Positions 25,445-33,129 of a stretch of DNA of 64,000 bases are shown here, in pieces (the first letter of the stretch is position 1; every line of letters starts with the position of its first letter). Below the pieces are notes generated by a model. It did not search any database, was not told the DNA's origin, and saw only the letters and a program-made list of their open reading frames with translations. Source of the DNA: a virus. The position numbers and the translations under genes were made by a program. The stretch covers positions 122,120-186,119 of IMG/VR virus record IMGVR_UViG_3300029286_002355. One strand, 5' to 3'.

Positions 25445-26677
25445 CTACCCAGCGACTAAAGATCGCTGGGTTTGCATCTTCTGAAGACACAATTGGCTAG
25501 TTGATGGTAGCCTGCCCATAAAGTTCAGTCCACCATCAATAGGTATACCAAACGATACAGGGCGTTTTACTCCTTTGGCCTCTTTTATTTTGGAGTATTT
25601 GTTGGCAATATTTATTGATGCATTCCAATCTGCATCAAAAACCTTGCCATCTGAGGCATAATACCTGCATCCCCTTCTTTCTCCTTTCTCAATTCCTCTG
25701 TAGTCTAATTGAGACGTTAAATAGGGGTTAACCGTTACTACTCTTTTTCCATTGAGTAGTGCCTTGTAGGTCAATATTCTTTGTAGTTCAAAGAATGACA
25801 TTTGACTTAATCTATTTTTACTCGATTTGCCTTTCTTGTAGTTTTTCTTTCCTAGGTTATTTTTCTTTAAAGAGGATAAGTCTTCAAGAACTATAGTATT
25901 CATTTTAGTCTTTAGTATCTCGTTGACTAACTGGTAACTAGTGTTTTTGTTCTTGTTTTTCTCTTTTCGTTTTAGTTTCTTGAGCTTAGTTTTTGCAGAG
26001 TGAGATCTATTTATTTTAAGATTTGAGTTTAATTGTCTTTTTAGATATCTTAATTGTCTTTTTTGTTTTAGAAATTGCTTGTCAGAAATAGCAATACCTT
26101 CAGAAGTAGTTATGAGTCTTCTTTCTCCAAGATCTACTCCAAGATAACCGTTTTCAATATGTACTGGTTCTGGAACTGAAAAGGATACTGCCAGCCAGAA
26201 CACGCTATCCTTAAAGAAAATCAGTGGATCGCAAAGAGAATAGGTTTTTAAGAGTTTAGAGAATTTAGGATATGGTTTAAAATCGCATACAATTCTCTTT
26301 CCGGTGGTTGTTAATTTAATTTGATTGTTATCAAGAAAGGTATAGATTCGCTTGTCTAACCTAAGAGATAGGTTAATTTGCTTGGCAGATTCCGTTAATT
26401 TAGATCTTTGTTTATTAGATTGTATAGTTTTGTAGGTGGCATAAACAGAGTCTTTGGCTCGTATTATAACCTGAGAAGGACAATCGGGGAACAACTTTCT
26501 GCACTGATGATAGTTCTTGTCGTGAAGCAGTTTCTTATCTAATTTCTTGGCTTTAAAGGCATATTCTGACATATAATTCCATATTTTCTGATGCTCAAGA
26601 AGAGTATTATAGAGCAGATCAAACTCTTCTTTACTCTTTGGAACAAGCTTAATATTATATGTTATAACTGAGTTCAT
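25445..26677 (-). CDS. tnpB: TnpB RNA-guided nuclease, zinc ribbon degenerate
   Basis: 410 aa. RuvC acids are in YLGVDLGERRLITT, IVLEDLSSLKK and DADWNASINIA. The zinc ribbon normally reading TSQ-CxxCG...CxxCG is here TSQLDYRGIEKGERRGCRYY, with the CxxC pairs lost. TnpB proteins use a guide RNA from the element's right end to cut DNA lacking the element, favouring its retention. The 3' end of the gene runs into the right-end hairpin, so the guide RNA should overlap it and take its guide from the SET gene remnant. Confidence 0.88.
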   Translation of the reverse strand: MNSVITYNIKLVPKSKEEFDLLYNTLLEHQKIWNYMSEYAFKAKKLDKKLLHDKNYHQCRKLFPDCPSQVIIRAKDSVYATYKTIQSNKQRSKLTESAKQINLSLRLDKRIYTFLDNNQIKLTTTGKRIVCDFKPYPKFSKLLKTYSLCDPLIFFKDSVFWLAVSFSVPEPVHIENGYLGVDLGERRLITTSEGIAISDKQFLKQKRQLRYLKRQLNSNLKINRSHSAKTKLKKLKRKEKNKNKNTSYQLVNEILKTKMNTIVLEDLSSLKKNNLGKKNYKKGKSSKNRLSQMSFFELQRILTYKALLNGKRVVTVNPYLTSQLDYRGIEKGERRGCRYYASDGKVFDADWNASINIANKYSKIKEAKGVKRPVSFGIPIDGGLNFMGRLPSTSQLCLQKMQTQRSLVAG

Positions 26678-26731
26678 AATTATTACTTCTATAATTATTT
26701 ACTCTTTCCTTCTTATTTCTTTGATTATTTT

Positions 26732-26776
26732 CTTGCATTCAGGAATTAAAGATGTATAATAGTAGAAAGTTAAAGA
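26732..26776 (+). promoter_or_regulatory. Plus-strand promoter and SD left from a deleted tnpA
   Basis: TTGCAT, 16 bases, TATAAT, followed by AAAGGAG and an ATG, pointing away from tnpB. The frame that follows soon enters TAACTCGCTTACCTCCCC, similar to the segment just after tnpA in the 41.7 kb element. This is the layout expected if the tnpA body was deleted. Confidence 0.5.
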
Positions 26777-26804
26777 AAGGAGATGAGTGGATATAGTAAC
26801 TCGC

Positions 26805-27155
26805 TTACCTCCCCCACACTAAAGATGTCGGGGTTTCTGCTCGCATTAAATGAAAACGAAGTTCTTCTCCATATTGTATATTCCGTTTAGCATACGCCCT
26901 AATTGTTCCATATTTTTTAAATCTCTTTAAATATATATTTGGTTTTTCGGAATGATTCATAAAATTAATCAGCCCCATAGCAAGACAATCATGTTTATTT
27001 GACCAAGCCATACTATAATCTTTTAACTCTGATTTTTCTATTTTAGAATACGTATATGGAATCACTGGATTTTCTACAATTAGGCTTCCCCGACTTATAA
27101 ATTTATCTGTAAATACACCTTTCCCACAACCTTTAACGTCTTTTAAGTATATCAT
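26805..27155 (-). pseudogene. SET-domain protein, 3' end cut by TnpB element
   Basis: Start at the ATG after AAGGAG. KGCGKGVFTDKFISRGSLIV, then GLINFMNHSEKPNIYLKR, then IRAYAKRNIQYGEELRF are the SET motifs, including the NH(S/C) of the SAM/lysine site. After RF the frame reads into element sequence and stops; the native end is at 25392-25442. SET enzymes methylate lysines; a phage version could modify phage or host proteins. The truncated product lacks the last motif with its usual Tyr, so it is probably inactive. Confidence 0.8.
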
Positions 27156-27163
27156 TTTTCTCC

Positions 27164-27541
27164 TTAACAGTTCTTTTCTTCCCACATAGGATTCTTCTCA
27201 AAATCCAACTCTTTTCTAGATTTACCCGCATTGCCCGTAAATGGAGGATGTTTTTCCTCAAATTTACATACTTCGCCCAATGACATATCTTTAAATTCTT
27301 TTTCCTTGCCTTCCATTTCCCTCAACGCTTCTTCTGCCCATTCCCATCCGTCTTTCACTAAGCCATCTCTTCCTCTAACTTCTAAACTGGTATATTTAGG
27401 ATCTAGTTTTGACCTATTAACAATCTTTTTAAATTTGTTGCAAAACCCCCTATATTGCCAAAAATCCATATTGCCATATATCTTAAGAGCATGGATGGCA
27501 ATTTCAAGTTTTTGTTTATCGGTGAGTTTCTTTACTTTCAT
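27164..27541 (-). CDS. Unknown protein, 125 aa
   Basis: GGAGG before the ATG. Helical N-terminus (EIAIHALKIYGNMDFW), Pro- and Lys-rich tail. Family not recognised. Confidence 0.7.
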   Translation of the reverse strand: MKVKKLTDKQKLEIAIHALKIYGNMDFWQYRGFCNKFKKIVNRSKLDPKYTSLEVRGRDGLVKDGWEWAEEALREMEGKEKEFKDMSLGEVCKFEEKHPPFTGNAGKSRKELDFEKNPMWEEKNC

Positions 27542-27549
27542 TTTTCCTC

Positions 27550-28071
27550 CTATGGTTTTGGCAAAATTCTAGCCTTAATATCTTGAATGATCTTATTTTT
27601 GTCAAGATCAACTAAATTCTTGTTATTTTCAATAAAGTCGCCATAATCTTCTCCCTCAACGTATTCTCTAGCAAATATGTTACACAAGAACTTCGCATCG
27701 GACTCGCTATCATTACCTATAGCCGAATGATTTAACGTATTCCAAGTATTTCCATCTTTGGGAATATATGCCCTTAACTCTTTTCCACTAAAGTAGATAC
27801 AAAAGTAAATCGGAATTTCCAAGTCACCGCCTGCGTTACAACCTAACAAAATCATCCCGTTATCTAGTTCCTGATATCCCAGTAAATGTTTTTTGTCTTT
27901 CCATCCATATTCTTCGCTTATAGATACGTTCTCCATATCAAATTCTACTTTTTCAAGATCTGTAGCTATTCGAGGAGTTAGATGTTTAAGTTGATACTTG
28001 TCCCCATCCCAAATTGCATCAACTTTATCTCTAAATTCTCTTAACGAAATAGGTGCAAAATATCTAGCCAT
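27550..28071 (-). CDS. Unknown protein, 173 aa
   Basis: AAGGAG before the ATG. Mixed alpha/beta with HLLGYQELDNGMILLGCNAG. I considered a SUKH fold but saw no convincing motif. Confidence 0.7.
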   Translation of the reverse strand: MARYFAPISLREFRDKVDAIWDGDKYQLKHLTPRIATDLEKVEFDMENVSISEEYGWKDKKHLLGYQELDNGMILLGCNAGGDLEIPIYFCIYFSGKELRAYIPKDGNTWNTLNHSAIGNDSESDAKFLCNIFAREYVEGEDYGDFIENNKNLVDLDKNKIIQDIKARILPKP

Positions 28072-28080
28072 AACATCTCC

Positions 28081-28425
28081 TTACTTATCTATCTCTGACC
28101 AATTGGGATTATCTTTTTTAGCTTTTTCTATAAGATATTTATAGTTTCTCCATGCATACCTTATCGCTTCATGTTTGCAATCACAACTTCTGTAACGATA
28201 GAATTCTGCCGCTAAATTTTTATTGTCAATATTATCTCCGGGAGCTTTAAACGTAAAAAGTCTACCGTTAGAAACTATGACATATCCGGGAGGGGGCTTG
28301 GTATGTCCATATACGACATTAATCAAACTAGATTCGTCATAACTTACCCACATAAAAAAAGAAATAAGCAAAGTAGCCCCCGCAACAAGCACAACACTGA
28401 CTGGATCTATATATTTTAAAAACAT
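28081..28425 (-). CDS. Membrane-anchored protein, unknown
   Basis: 114 aa. Residues ~9-28 (VSVVLVAGATLLISFFMWVS) form one transmembrane helix; the rest is soluble with a YRSCDCKHEA motif. AAGGAG before the ATG. Directly after the Tpt1 gene. Confidence 0.7.
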   Translation of the reverse strand: MFLKYIDPVSVVLVAGATLLISFFMWVSYDESSLINVVYGHTKPPPGYVIVSNGRLFTFKAPGDNIDNKNLAAEFYRYRSCDCKHEAIRYAWRNYKYLIEKAKKDNPNWSEIDK

Positions 28426-28433
28426 AATTCTCC

Positions 28434-29048
28434 TTATAATTTTGTTGGTTTAAGTGGATAAAATGCCTTGGGAAGAGAATCATTATATAGAAAGTCAATG
28501 TACTTAGCAGGAACATCATCAACCAGCCATACACCATTATTTGAAAGAAAGAAATCATATCCTTCTTTTATCATAGCTTCTGTATCAATACGAAGAACAT
28601 GGGGACTTCCATGCCTAGAACCAACCTTTACCGCCGTATCATGATCCTTAGAGAGATGAACATGATTACGTTGCCTCTTATCTAAGCCATTAATTCTAAT
28701 AGATGGAATGAATTGCTTCGCCGTACCATGAAAGAGAAACTTGGGCGGTATATTAGAATCTAACTCTAAATCTACATCTACCGAATGACCTTGACAAGCC
28801 CTAATCTGCCACCCATCTTCGCTATACTCAAAACGTTTCTTATCGTTATCAGCAACAACTTCATCAAGAATAGCCTTGGTAATCGGTTCAAACCCTTCCG
28901 CTTTTTGAAAAGTATTACTTCGGTCAATTAGTTCTTTCACATCAACCCAACCATTCTTGTCCAAGGCAATCCCAATCGTTTCGGGTTTATGCCTTAGAAC
29001 CATGGCTAGAAACTTACTAACCCCAACCAATTCTTTTTTCAACGCCAT
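28434..29048 (-). CDS. kptA: RNA 2'-phosphotransferase (Tpt1/KptA)
   Basis: 204 aa, the full family length. An N-terminal winged helix with SKFLAMVLRHKPETIGI and WVDVKELI; the catalytic half has FLFHGTAKQF, RNHVHLSKD and SPHVLRIDTEAM. It removes a 2'-phosphate from RNA using NAD+, giving ADP-ribose 1'',2''-cyclic phosphate. In tRNA repair this 2'-phosphate marks some ligation junctions. A polynucleotide kinase-phosphatase gene is directly upstream, so they probably work together. AAAGGAG before the ATG. Confidence 0.93.
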   Translation of the reverse strand: MALKKELVGVSKFLAMVLRHKPETIGIALDKNGWVDVKELIDRSNTFQKAEGFEPITKAILDEVVADNDKKRFEYSEDGWQIRACQGHSVDVDLELDSNIPPKFLFHGTAKQFIPSIRINGLDKRQRNHVHLSKDHDTAVKVGSRHGSPHVLRIDTEAMIKEGYDFFLSNNGVWLVDDVPAKYIDFLYNDSLPKAFYPLKPTKL

Positions 29049-29111
29049 ATTAACTCCTTTTCAACATTGTAAGACAACTTAATTATATTTCAACCATTTT
29101 CTTTGGAAATT

Positions 29112-30086
29112 TTATCGTTCGAAAAACTCGTTAGCATTTTGATAAATGAATCCGCATCGATTACTAAAGGTTTTATCGCTTGTAGAATCACCAACATAAA
29201 AGCATTTATTAGGATTTAATTTATATTTTTCAACTAAATAGACACCTAATCCGCTTAGTGGCTTACGGCAATAACATCTAATGGGAAAAGAATGATGTGG
29301 ACAATATACATAAGCAATATCAAATCCGATAAGCATATTAGTTTGATTGAAGCAAGCCTTAGCCTGAGTCTCGCTAAGATCCCCCTTCTCAATACCACTC
29401 TGATTGGATACGCCTAAAAGAAAATAACCCTCATAAACATACTTTTGGAGAATTTTCTTTGTATTGGGTAATATTTCAATATCTTCTGGTTTTAAGGGAT
29501 ACTTGCCACCACTCTTTGTTTTTCTAAGGGTTCCATCATAGTCTAAAATAACAGCACGATTATCATAACCCGAAGGAAGAGGCTTCCTAACAAAATCAAT
29601 TTCTATTATGTCAGAAAATCCTTCATCCATGGTAGGCTCTTGGAAGGCTTTCTTGTAGGCGTAAAGGGCTATAGAAGGAATATTACAGGGATCTTTATCT
29701 AACTTGCTACCATTAGGCCCTAAAATATCATTTAATGGGAATAGAGGCTTTGCGGGATCTAAGACATAGCGTTTCAAAATTCGATAAGCGGCATTATATT
29801 GTGCATCTTCTATTTTAGTTGTTACCCAAATGCATAATACTTTAAATCCATACTTTTTTGCTATATCAATTACACACTTCCTAGATTCTTTGGTTCCATA
29901 GGTATTATCAAGAACAAATTTTTCCTTGCCGCTATTTATTTGACTTATTAGTTTTTCGTTGAGCTTTTCAAGATTGCAGCCCATCTCGTCCCGATTCAGC
30001 CTGACATAGCCTTTATCGGTGTATGATTTTACGTGGGATGATTTACCTGCACCCTGTATCCCACATATGATTACAATTTCTTTCAT
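29112..30086 (-). CDS. Polynucleotide 5'-kinase/3'-phosphatase (Pnkp-like)
   Basis: 324 aa in the T4 order. Kinase: ICGIQGAGKSSHVKSY P-loop at the N-terminus, VLDNTYGTKESRK. Phosphatase (HAD) from ~180: VILDYDGTLRKTKSGGKYP with the DxDGT nucleophile, GVSNQSGIEKGD, and YVGDSTSDKTFSNRCG. The enzyme heals broken RNA ends (5'-OH and 2',3'-cyclic phosphate) for a ligase. No RNA ligase is visible in the window. ATGA overlap with the preceding gene. Confidence 0.92.
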   Translation of the reverse strand: MKEIVIICGIQGAGKSSHVKSYTDKGYVRLNRDEMGCNLEKLNEKLISQINSGKEKFVLDNTYGTKESRKCVIDIAKKYGFKVLCIWVTTKIEDAQYNAAYRILKRYVLDPAKPLFPLNDILGPNGSKLDKDPCNIPSIALYAYKKAFQEPTMDEGFSDIIEIDFVRKPLPSGYDNRAVILDYDGTLRKTKSGGKYPLKPEDIEILPNTKKILQKYVYEGYFLLGVSNQSGIEKGDLSETQAKACFNQTNMLIGFDIAYVYCPHHSFPIRCYCRKPLSGLGVYLVEKYKLNPNKCFYVGDSTSDKTFSNRCGFIYQNANEFFER

Positions 30087-30607
30087 CGCCCCTCTCTTTC
30101 TCTTTCTTTTTCGGATGGTAGAATTTTAACATCCTCTATTTTGAAAACCGCCAACCCTTCATTATCCATTCCGCTTATCTTTGCCTTTTCCCAAAGAATA
30201 TTGTCTAGTCCTGTTCCAACATTTACACGACCCCAATTCCTGTAAACTGACGCAATCGCATGGCCCTTAAACGGAGATATCGCAAGAAGCTCGTCCCAAT
30301 TCTTATCACAATATAGACGGCGCAACCATATTTGAATTAACAATGTCCATTCTTTAATATCACCGCTACGCAATTTATTCATACATTGAGTCAGTTTGTT
30401 TTTGCATGTTTTCTCATGTTCTTTACCTGTCCATCCAAAATGCCCTAGTAATTTTCTAGAAGTGCAACCCGCTTTCATCGCAATCTCAATAAGTTTCTTA
30501 TCGGGATTCATCTTTTTAATAAGATACATGGCAAACGTATTAAGAAAAACTTCGGCTCTCTCGCTTTCTTCCTGTTCTCTATACATATCTGTAATACCAT
30601 CGCTCAT
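30083..30607 (-). CDS. Unknown protein coupled to polynucleotide kinase
   Basis: 174 aa from the ATG after AAGGAG; a longer frame has no SD. Helical, with CTSRKLLGHFGWTGKEH in the middle. Overlap with the kinase gene suggests a related job, but no motif is known to me. Confidence 0.65.
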   Translation of the reverse strand: MSDGITDMYREQEESERAEVFLNTFAMYLIKKMNPDKKLIEIAMKAGCTSRKLLGHFGWTGKEHEKTCKNKLTQCMNKLRSGDIKEWTLLIQIWLRRLYCDKNWDELLAISPFKGHAIASVYRNWGRVNVGTGLDNILWEKAKISGMDNEGLAVFKIEDVKILPSEKEREREGR

Positions 30608-30617
30608 AATTGGCTCC

Positions 30618-30821
30618 TTATTTCTTTGCCTTAAATAAATCATTTAGAAAATCTGGCACATCATACTTGCCCGAAGCTGCTGATTTACTATAATTAGCTA
30701 GATCTTCAAAAACCTTATATTTACCCATACATTCCGTGCACAGTAATACAGACCCCTTTTTAAGCTTACCTTTGGTCATCTCCCCAAGATAACACAAGCA
30801 TTTTTTACATTTTAATTCCAT
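30618..30821 (-). CDS. Small zinc-ribbon protein
   Basis: 67 aa. CKKCLCYLGEMTKGKLKKG and LLCTECMGKY give a CxxC...CxxC ribbon. ATG at 30821 preferred to TTG five codons upstream; the SD is weak. Confidence 0.6.
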   Translation of the reverse strand: MELKCKKCLCYLGEMTKGKLKKGSVLLCTECMGKYKVFEDLANYSKSAASGKYDVPDFLNDLFKAKK

Positions 30822-30825
30822 TGGA

Positions 30826-31125
30826 TTATTTTTCAAACAAGTTGTTATCTCGACAATAATTATCTGCTTGTTTTTCTGTCATGATTCTTCCTCTTACGGC
30901 TACCATAACAGCAGAACTGATAATAAAAAATTGGCTTCTTGCCCATAATGGTTTACCCTTATCGCTAAGTTCTTTAACTATTTTAGAATACGAAGCACTA
31001 AGCTTACGGTTTTTAATTAAATCCCTAAGAGACTCGTCATCAAGAGATTCTACCATTAAAACAGTGTAAATACCGTCATCCGATAAAAATGGATGTTTCA
31101 CTCTATCGTTATCGCTAATAAGCAT
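30826..31125 (-). CDS. Unknown protein, 99 aa
   Basis: ATG after TGGAGG, four codons inside the longest frame. Helical; FFIISSAVMVAVRG could be a short hydrophobic core. No family recognised. Confidence 0.6.
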   Translation of the reverse strand: MLISDNDRVKHPFLSDDGIYTVLMVESLDDESLRDLIKNRKLSASYSKIVKELSDKGKPLWARSQFFIISSAVMVAVRGRIMTEKQADNYCRDNNLFEK

Positions 31126-31142
31126 GTTTGCCTCCATAATAA

Positions 31143-31367
31143 TTATTCTGTTAGTCTCAAAAGATGGGGACGAATACCGTAGCAGCTTTGCATATCGGGT
31201 TCTCCTTCGGGATGGACAATAGCAAAAATTTCTTTGGTTTCGTAACGGACATTAACCCATTTCAAAACTACTCTTTTGTTATTAGTAGAATCAATATAGA
31301 TTTGTCCCGGATGCAACTGAACCAGATCATCAACTTCAACTTCTGTTTTTTGTATAGTTCTTTTCAT
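31143..31367 (-). CDS. Unknown protein directly after RNase P RNA
   Basis: 74 aa, ATG after GAGGTAAC, 16 bases past the 3' end of the RNase P RNA. Beta-rich (VEVDDLVQLHPGQIYID). A KOW/SH3-like barrel is possible but not shown. Confidence 0.65.
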   Translation of the reverse strand: MKRTIQKTEVEVDDLVQLHPGQIYIDSTNNKRVVLKWVNVRYETKEIFAIVHPEGEPDMQSCYGIRPHLLRLTE

Positions 31368-31383
31368 AGTTACCTCAATAAGT

Positions 31384-31616
31384 GAAAGCGAATACCTCAT
31401 AACCCGAATTCTGTTTCTCTTCTATCATTTGACTCACTTTCGTGGCAGGTTCTTATCTCCTGCTGCACCAACCCGACCATCAACGTATAGCTAACCTACT
31501 ACGGTCTATTTGGCTTGCTCCTTCATCGGTTATAACAGGTTTCCCCTCCCGGCTTAAGCTAAGGAGTTCGGAGTTTCCTCTGCTTTATGGCAGCGATAGA
31601 TCGAATATCCGTTTTC
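31384..31616 (-). ncRNA. rnpB: RNase P RNA, catalytic domain with reduced specificity domain
   Basis: About 233 nt. CR-I reads GAGGAAACTCCGAACTCC and CR-V ACAGAATTCGGGTTA. P4 pairs AAC-(U)-CCGAA with TTCGGGTT, keeping the bulged U, and both strands differ from the common form in a compensating way. CR-IV is GGAGCAAGCCAAATAG. P1 (GAAAACGGATA/TATTCGCTTTC), P2 (CTATC/GATAG), P3 (CTGC/GCAG), P5 (CTCC/GGAG), P15 (GACC/GGTC, loop with AGGTTAG for CCA) and P18 (GCAGG/CCTGC) can be drawn. Between P5 strands there are only about 43 nt instead of roughly 150, so P10-P14 are gone. Confidence 0.93.
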
Positions 31617-31908
31617 ATCCTTTATTAACTATAACCCATTTCTCAATTATTTCAAGTTCTTTTTTTGCCCCAATGTATTTTTTAATAGCTTCTATTACTT
31701 CAGTTGGAACGGCTGTTTCCCATATTTTTACCGCTTTTGTTCTTTTATAACGATCTTTATCGGTTTCAAAACAGTGTATTAAATTACCATCAAGGTTAAT
31801 AGCTACTTTAAGTTTTGGAATATAATATTCTTCAATTTGTCTTGTAAATCCATGAGCACGATCCAATATGCTATCACATATTTTTATTTTATACATTTCT
31901 GCTTTCAT
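31615..31908 (-). CDS. Unknown protein upstream of RNase P RNA
   Basis: 97 aa; its TGA overlaps the first bases of the RNase P RNA, so the RNA is probably cut from a longer transcript or has a promoter within this gene. ATGA overlap upstream. No family recognised. Confidence 0.65.
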   Translation of the reverse strand: MKAEMYKIKICDSILDRAHGFTRQIEEYYIPKLKVAINLDGNLIHCFETDKDRYKRTKAVKIWETAVPTEVIEAIKKYIGAKKELEIIEKWVIVNKG

Positions 31909-32111
31909 GATACTTTGAAACCCCCTATCTCTTCATTCGTAATTTTTCTATCGGTTTTAAGTATTGAACAGTTGAAAACAATTCCTTCAACGTCAGATTT
32001 ACCAAGGTCTACGCTGACATTCTGATAACCCATTCCGCTTTCGGGTAATTCCTGAAGTGTTTTAATCCACTTTTCATTTAACTGTAATGAATATGCTCTT
32101 CTTAGATTCAT
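31905..32111 (-). CDS. Unknown protein, 68 aa
   Basis: AAAGGAG before the ATG and a TGTATAAT motif just upstream, so it starts the transcript that includes the RNase P RNA. Beta-rich; unknown. Confidence 0.65.
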   Translation of the reverse strand: MNLRRAYSLQLNEKWIKTLQELPESGMGYQNVSVDLGKSDVEGIVFNCSILKTDRKITNEEIGGFKVS

Positions 32112-32129
32112 GATCTCCTTTTATATAGT

Positions 32130-32137
32130 ATTATACA
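32130..32137 (-). promoter_or_regulatory. YTGTATAAT promoter-like motif
   Basis: TTCTGTATAATAC on the minus strand 19 bases before the start at 32111; the nearest promoter candidate for the RNase P RNA unit. Confidence 0.6.
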
Positions 32138-32463
32138 GAAATAAAAACGATAGACTTGGGATAATTATGGCCTACATAATCTTTTGCTGTAGATGAAAAA
32201 TATTGGAACTCTTCTGGCGGTGAAATTCCCATTCCCCAATAATCTTTGTAATTCTTGCGAAAGTAGAATATTTCTGGATTGGACAGGATATAGCAACTAT
32301 ATCGACTGCTATCTTGAAGGATCACTTCCAAGATAGAGGGAAGGATACGGATAATTTTCTCGTTATCAAAAAAACTTTGACCACCAACTGCTTTCCCGAA
32401 TTTGAGACAGAAAAACCTACATAGCATTGCCTCTGCACTCATATGAGTAATTGCCAGACTCAT
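32131..32463 (-). CDS. Unknown protein, 110 aa
   Basis: Its last codons overlap the promoter motif for the next gene. Contains SAEAMLCRFFCLKFGKAVGG. No recognised motif. Confidence 0.65.
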   Translation of the reverse strand: MSLAITHMSAEAMLCRFFCLKFGKAVGGQSFFDNEKIIRILPSILEVILQDSSRYSCYILSNPEIFYFRKNYKDYWGMGISPPEEFQYFSSTAKDYVGHNYPKSIVFISV

Positions 32464-32497
32464 AGGGTTTAATTCTTAAAAAGATTTAAGTTTCCTT

Positions 32498-32902
32498 TTA
32501 AGCCATATAACCTGTCAACCTAAGAAAATTTCTTATAACAGGCCACTTTTGCCATGTTTTAAATCCATCAATATAAAGACAGGTTTCTGCTGCTTTACCA
32601 TGCCACCCATAAACAAGAGCAAAAGCAGGGAACATATCCATGAATTTTTTACTCACGTGTTCGCTTAAGGGCTCGTCAACTACAACATCTACAATATCTT
32701 TCATAGGAACATATCGAACTTTTTCGTGGCATTTACATTTAAGTGTTTCCGTATGAACCAAATACGAAATTCCATCCGGCCCACATTCTTGAAACATTCT
32801 CTTTTTAATATCTTTGTCTTCCGAATAGGTCAGCAAAAGCCAAGGATCATACACGTTTTCAAAATGAGTACGGATGGTTATTTGTACAGGATATACAATC
32901 AT
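32498..32902 (-). CDS. Unknown protein, 134 aa
   Basis: Includes LKCKCHEKVRYVPM and a C-terminal TWQKWPVIRNFLRLTG. No recognised family. Confidence 0.65.
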   Translation of the reverse strand: MIVYPVQITIRTHFENVYDPWLLLTYSEDKDIKKRMFQECGPDGISYLVHTETLKCKCHEKVRYVPMKDIVDVVVDEPLSEHVSKKFMDMFPAFALVYGWHGKAAETCLYIDGFKTWQKWPVIRNFLRLTGYMA

Positions 32903-32904
32903 TT

Positions 32905-33129
32905 CTATATTCCCATATTCTCAAAATAGGAGTAATCTAATATTGGCCGTTTAGTAGCTTTTGCCATATGTTTAAGAACCCACTTTATTCCCTTGATTTC
33001 TTCGGAAGTAATATCAATAGGATCTACCGTACAAGAAACAGGCTTGTCTTTCTTATAAAACACTTCGTGAACGGCATACCAAGTATTTTTCCCCTTAGTA
33101 TGCCTCAATATTCTATAATTCCAAGACAT
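32905..33129 (-). CDS. Conserved hypothetical protein, 74 aa
   Basis: Starts MSWNYRILRH, a beginning I know from short phage and bacterial proteins of unknown function; the body (WYAVHEVFYKKDKPVSCT) is beta-rich. ATG overlaps the stop of the homing endonuclease gene (TAATG). Confidence 0.7.
   Translation of the reverse strand: MSWNYRILRHTKGKNTWYAVHEVFYKKDKPVSCTVDPIDITSEEIKGIKWVLKHMAKATKRPILDYSYFENMGI

Larger units (their letters stand above)
25443..26852 (-). mobile_element. TnpB-only IS200/IS605-type element inside a SET gene
   Basis: Both ends carry a hairpin with the same loop TCTTTAG: CCCAGCGA/TCGCTGGG at the tnpB 3' end and CCCCGACA/TGTGGGG at the other. Boundaries are uncertain by a few bases. 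No tnpA is present, although a plus-strand promoter and SD in the tnpA position remain. It cannot move by itself; the IS605-type element at 40 kb could supply TnpA. Confidence 0.8.

Noticed and set aside
26762-26880. Plus-strand frame after the promoter at 26.73 kb as a real gene
   Set aside because: It runs through the element end into antisense of the SET gene and matches nothing; it fits a tnpA deletion scar better.
27550-28071. SUKH (immunity-like) assignment of the 173-aa protein
   Set aside because: The general size fits but the conserved W-G motif region is not there.
31442-31750. Plus-strand open frame across the RNase P RNA
   Set aside because: It has no SD and is the reverse of a conserved structured RNA; the RNA signatures on the minus strand explain the region fully.
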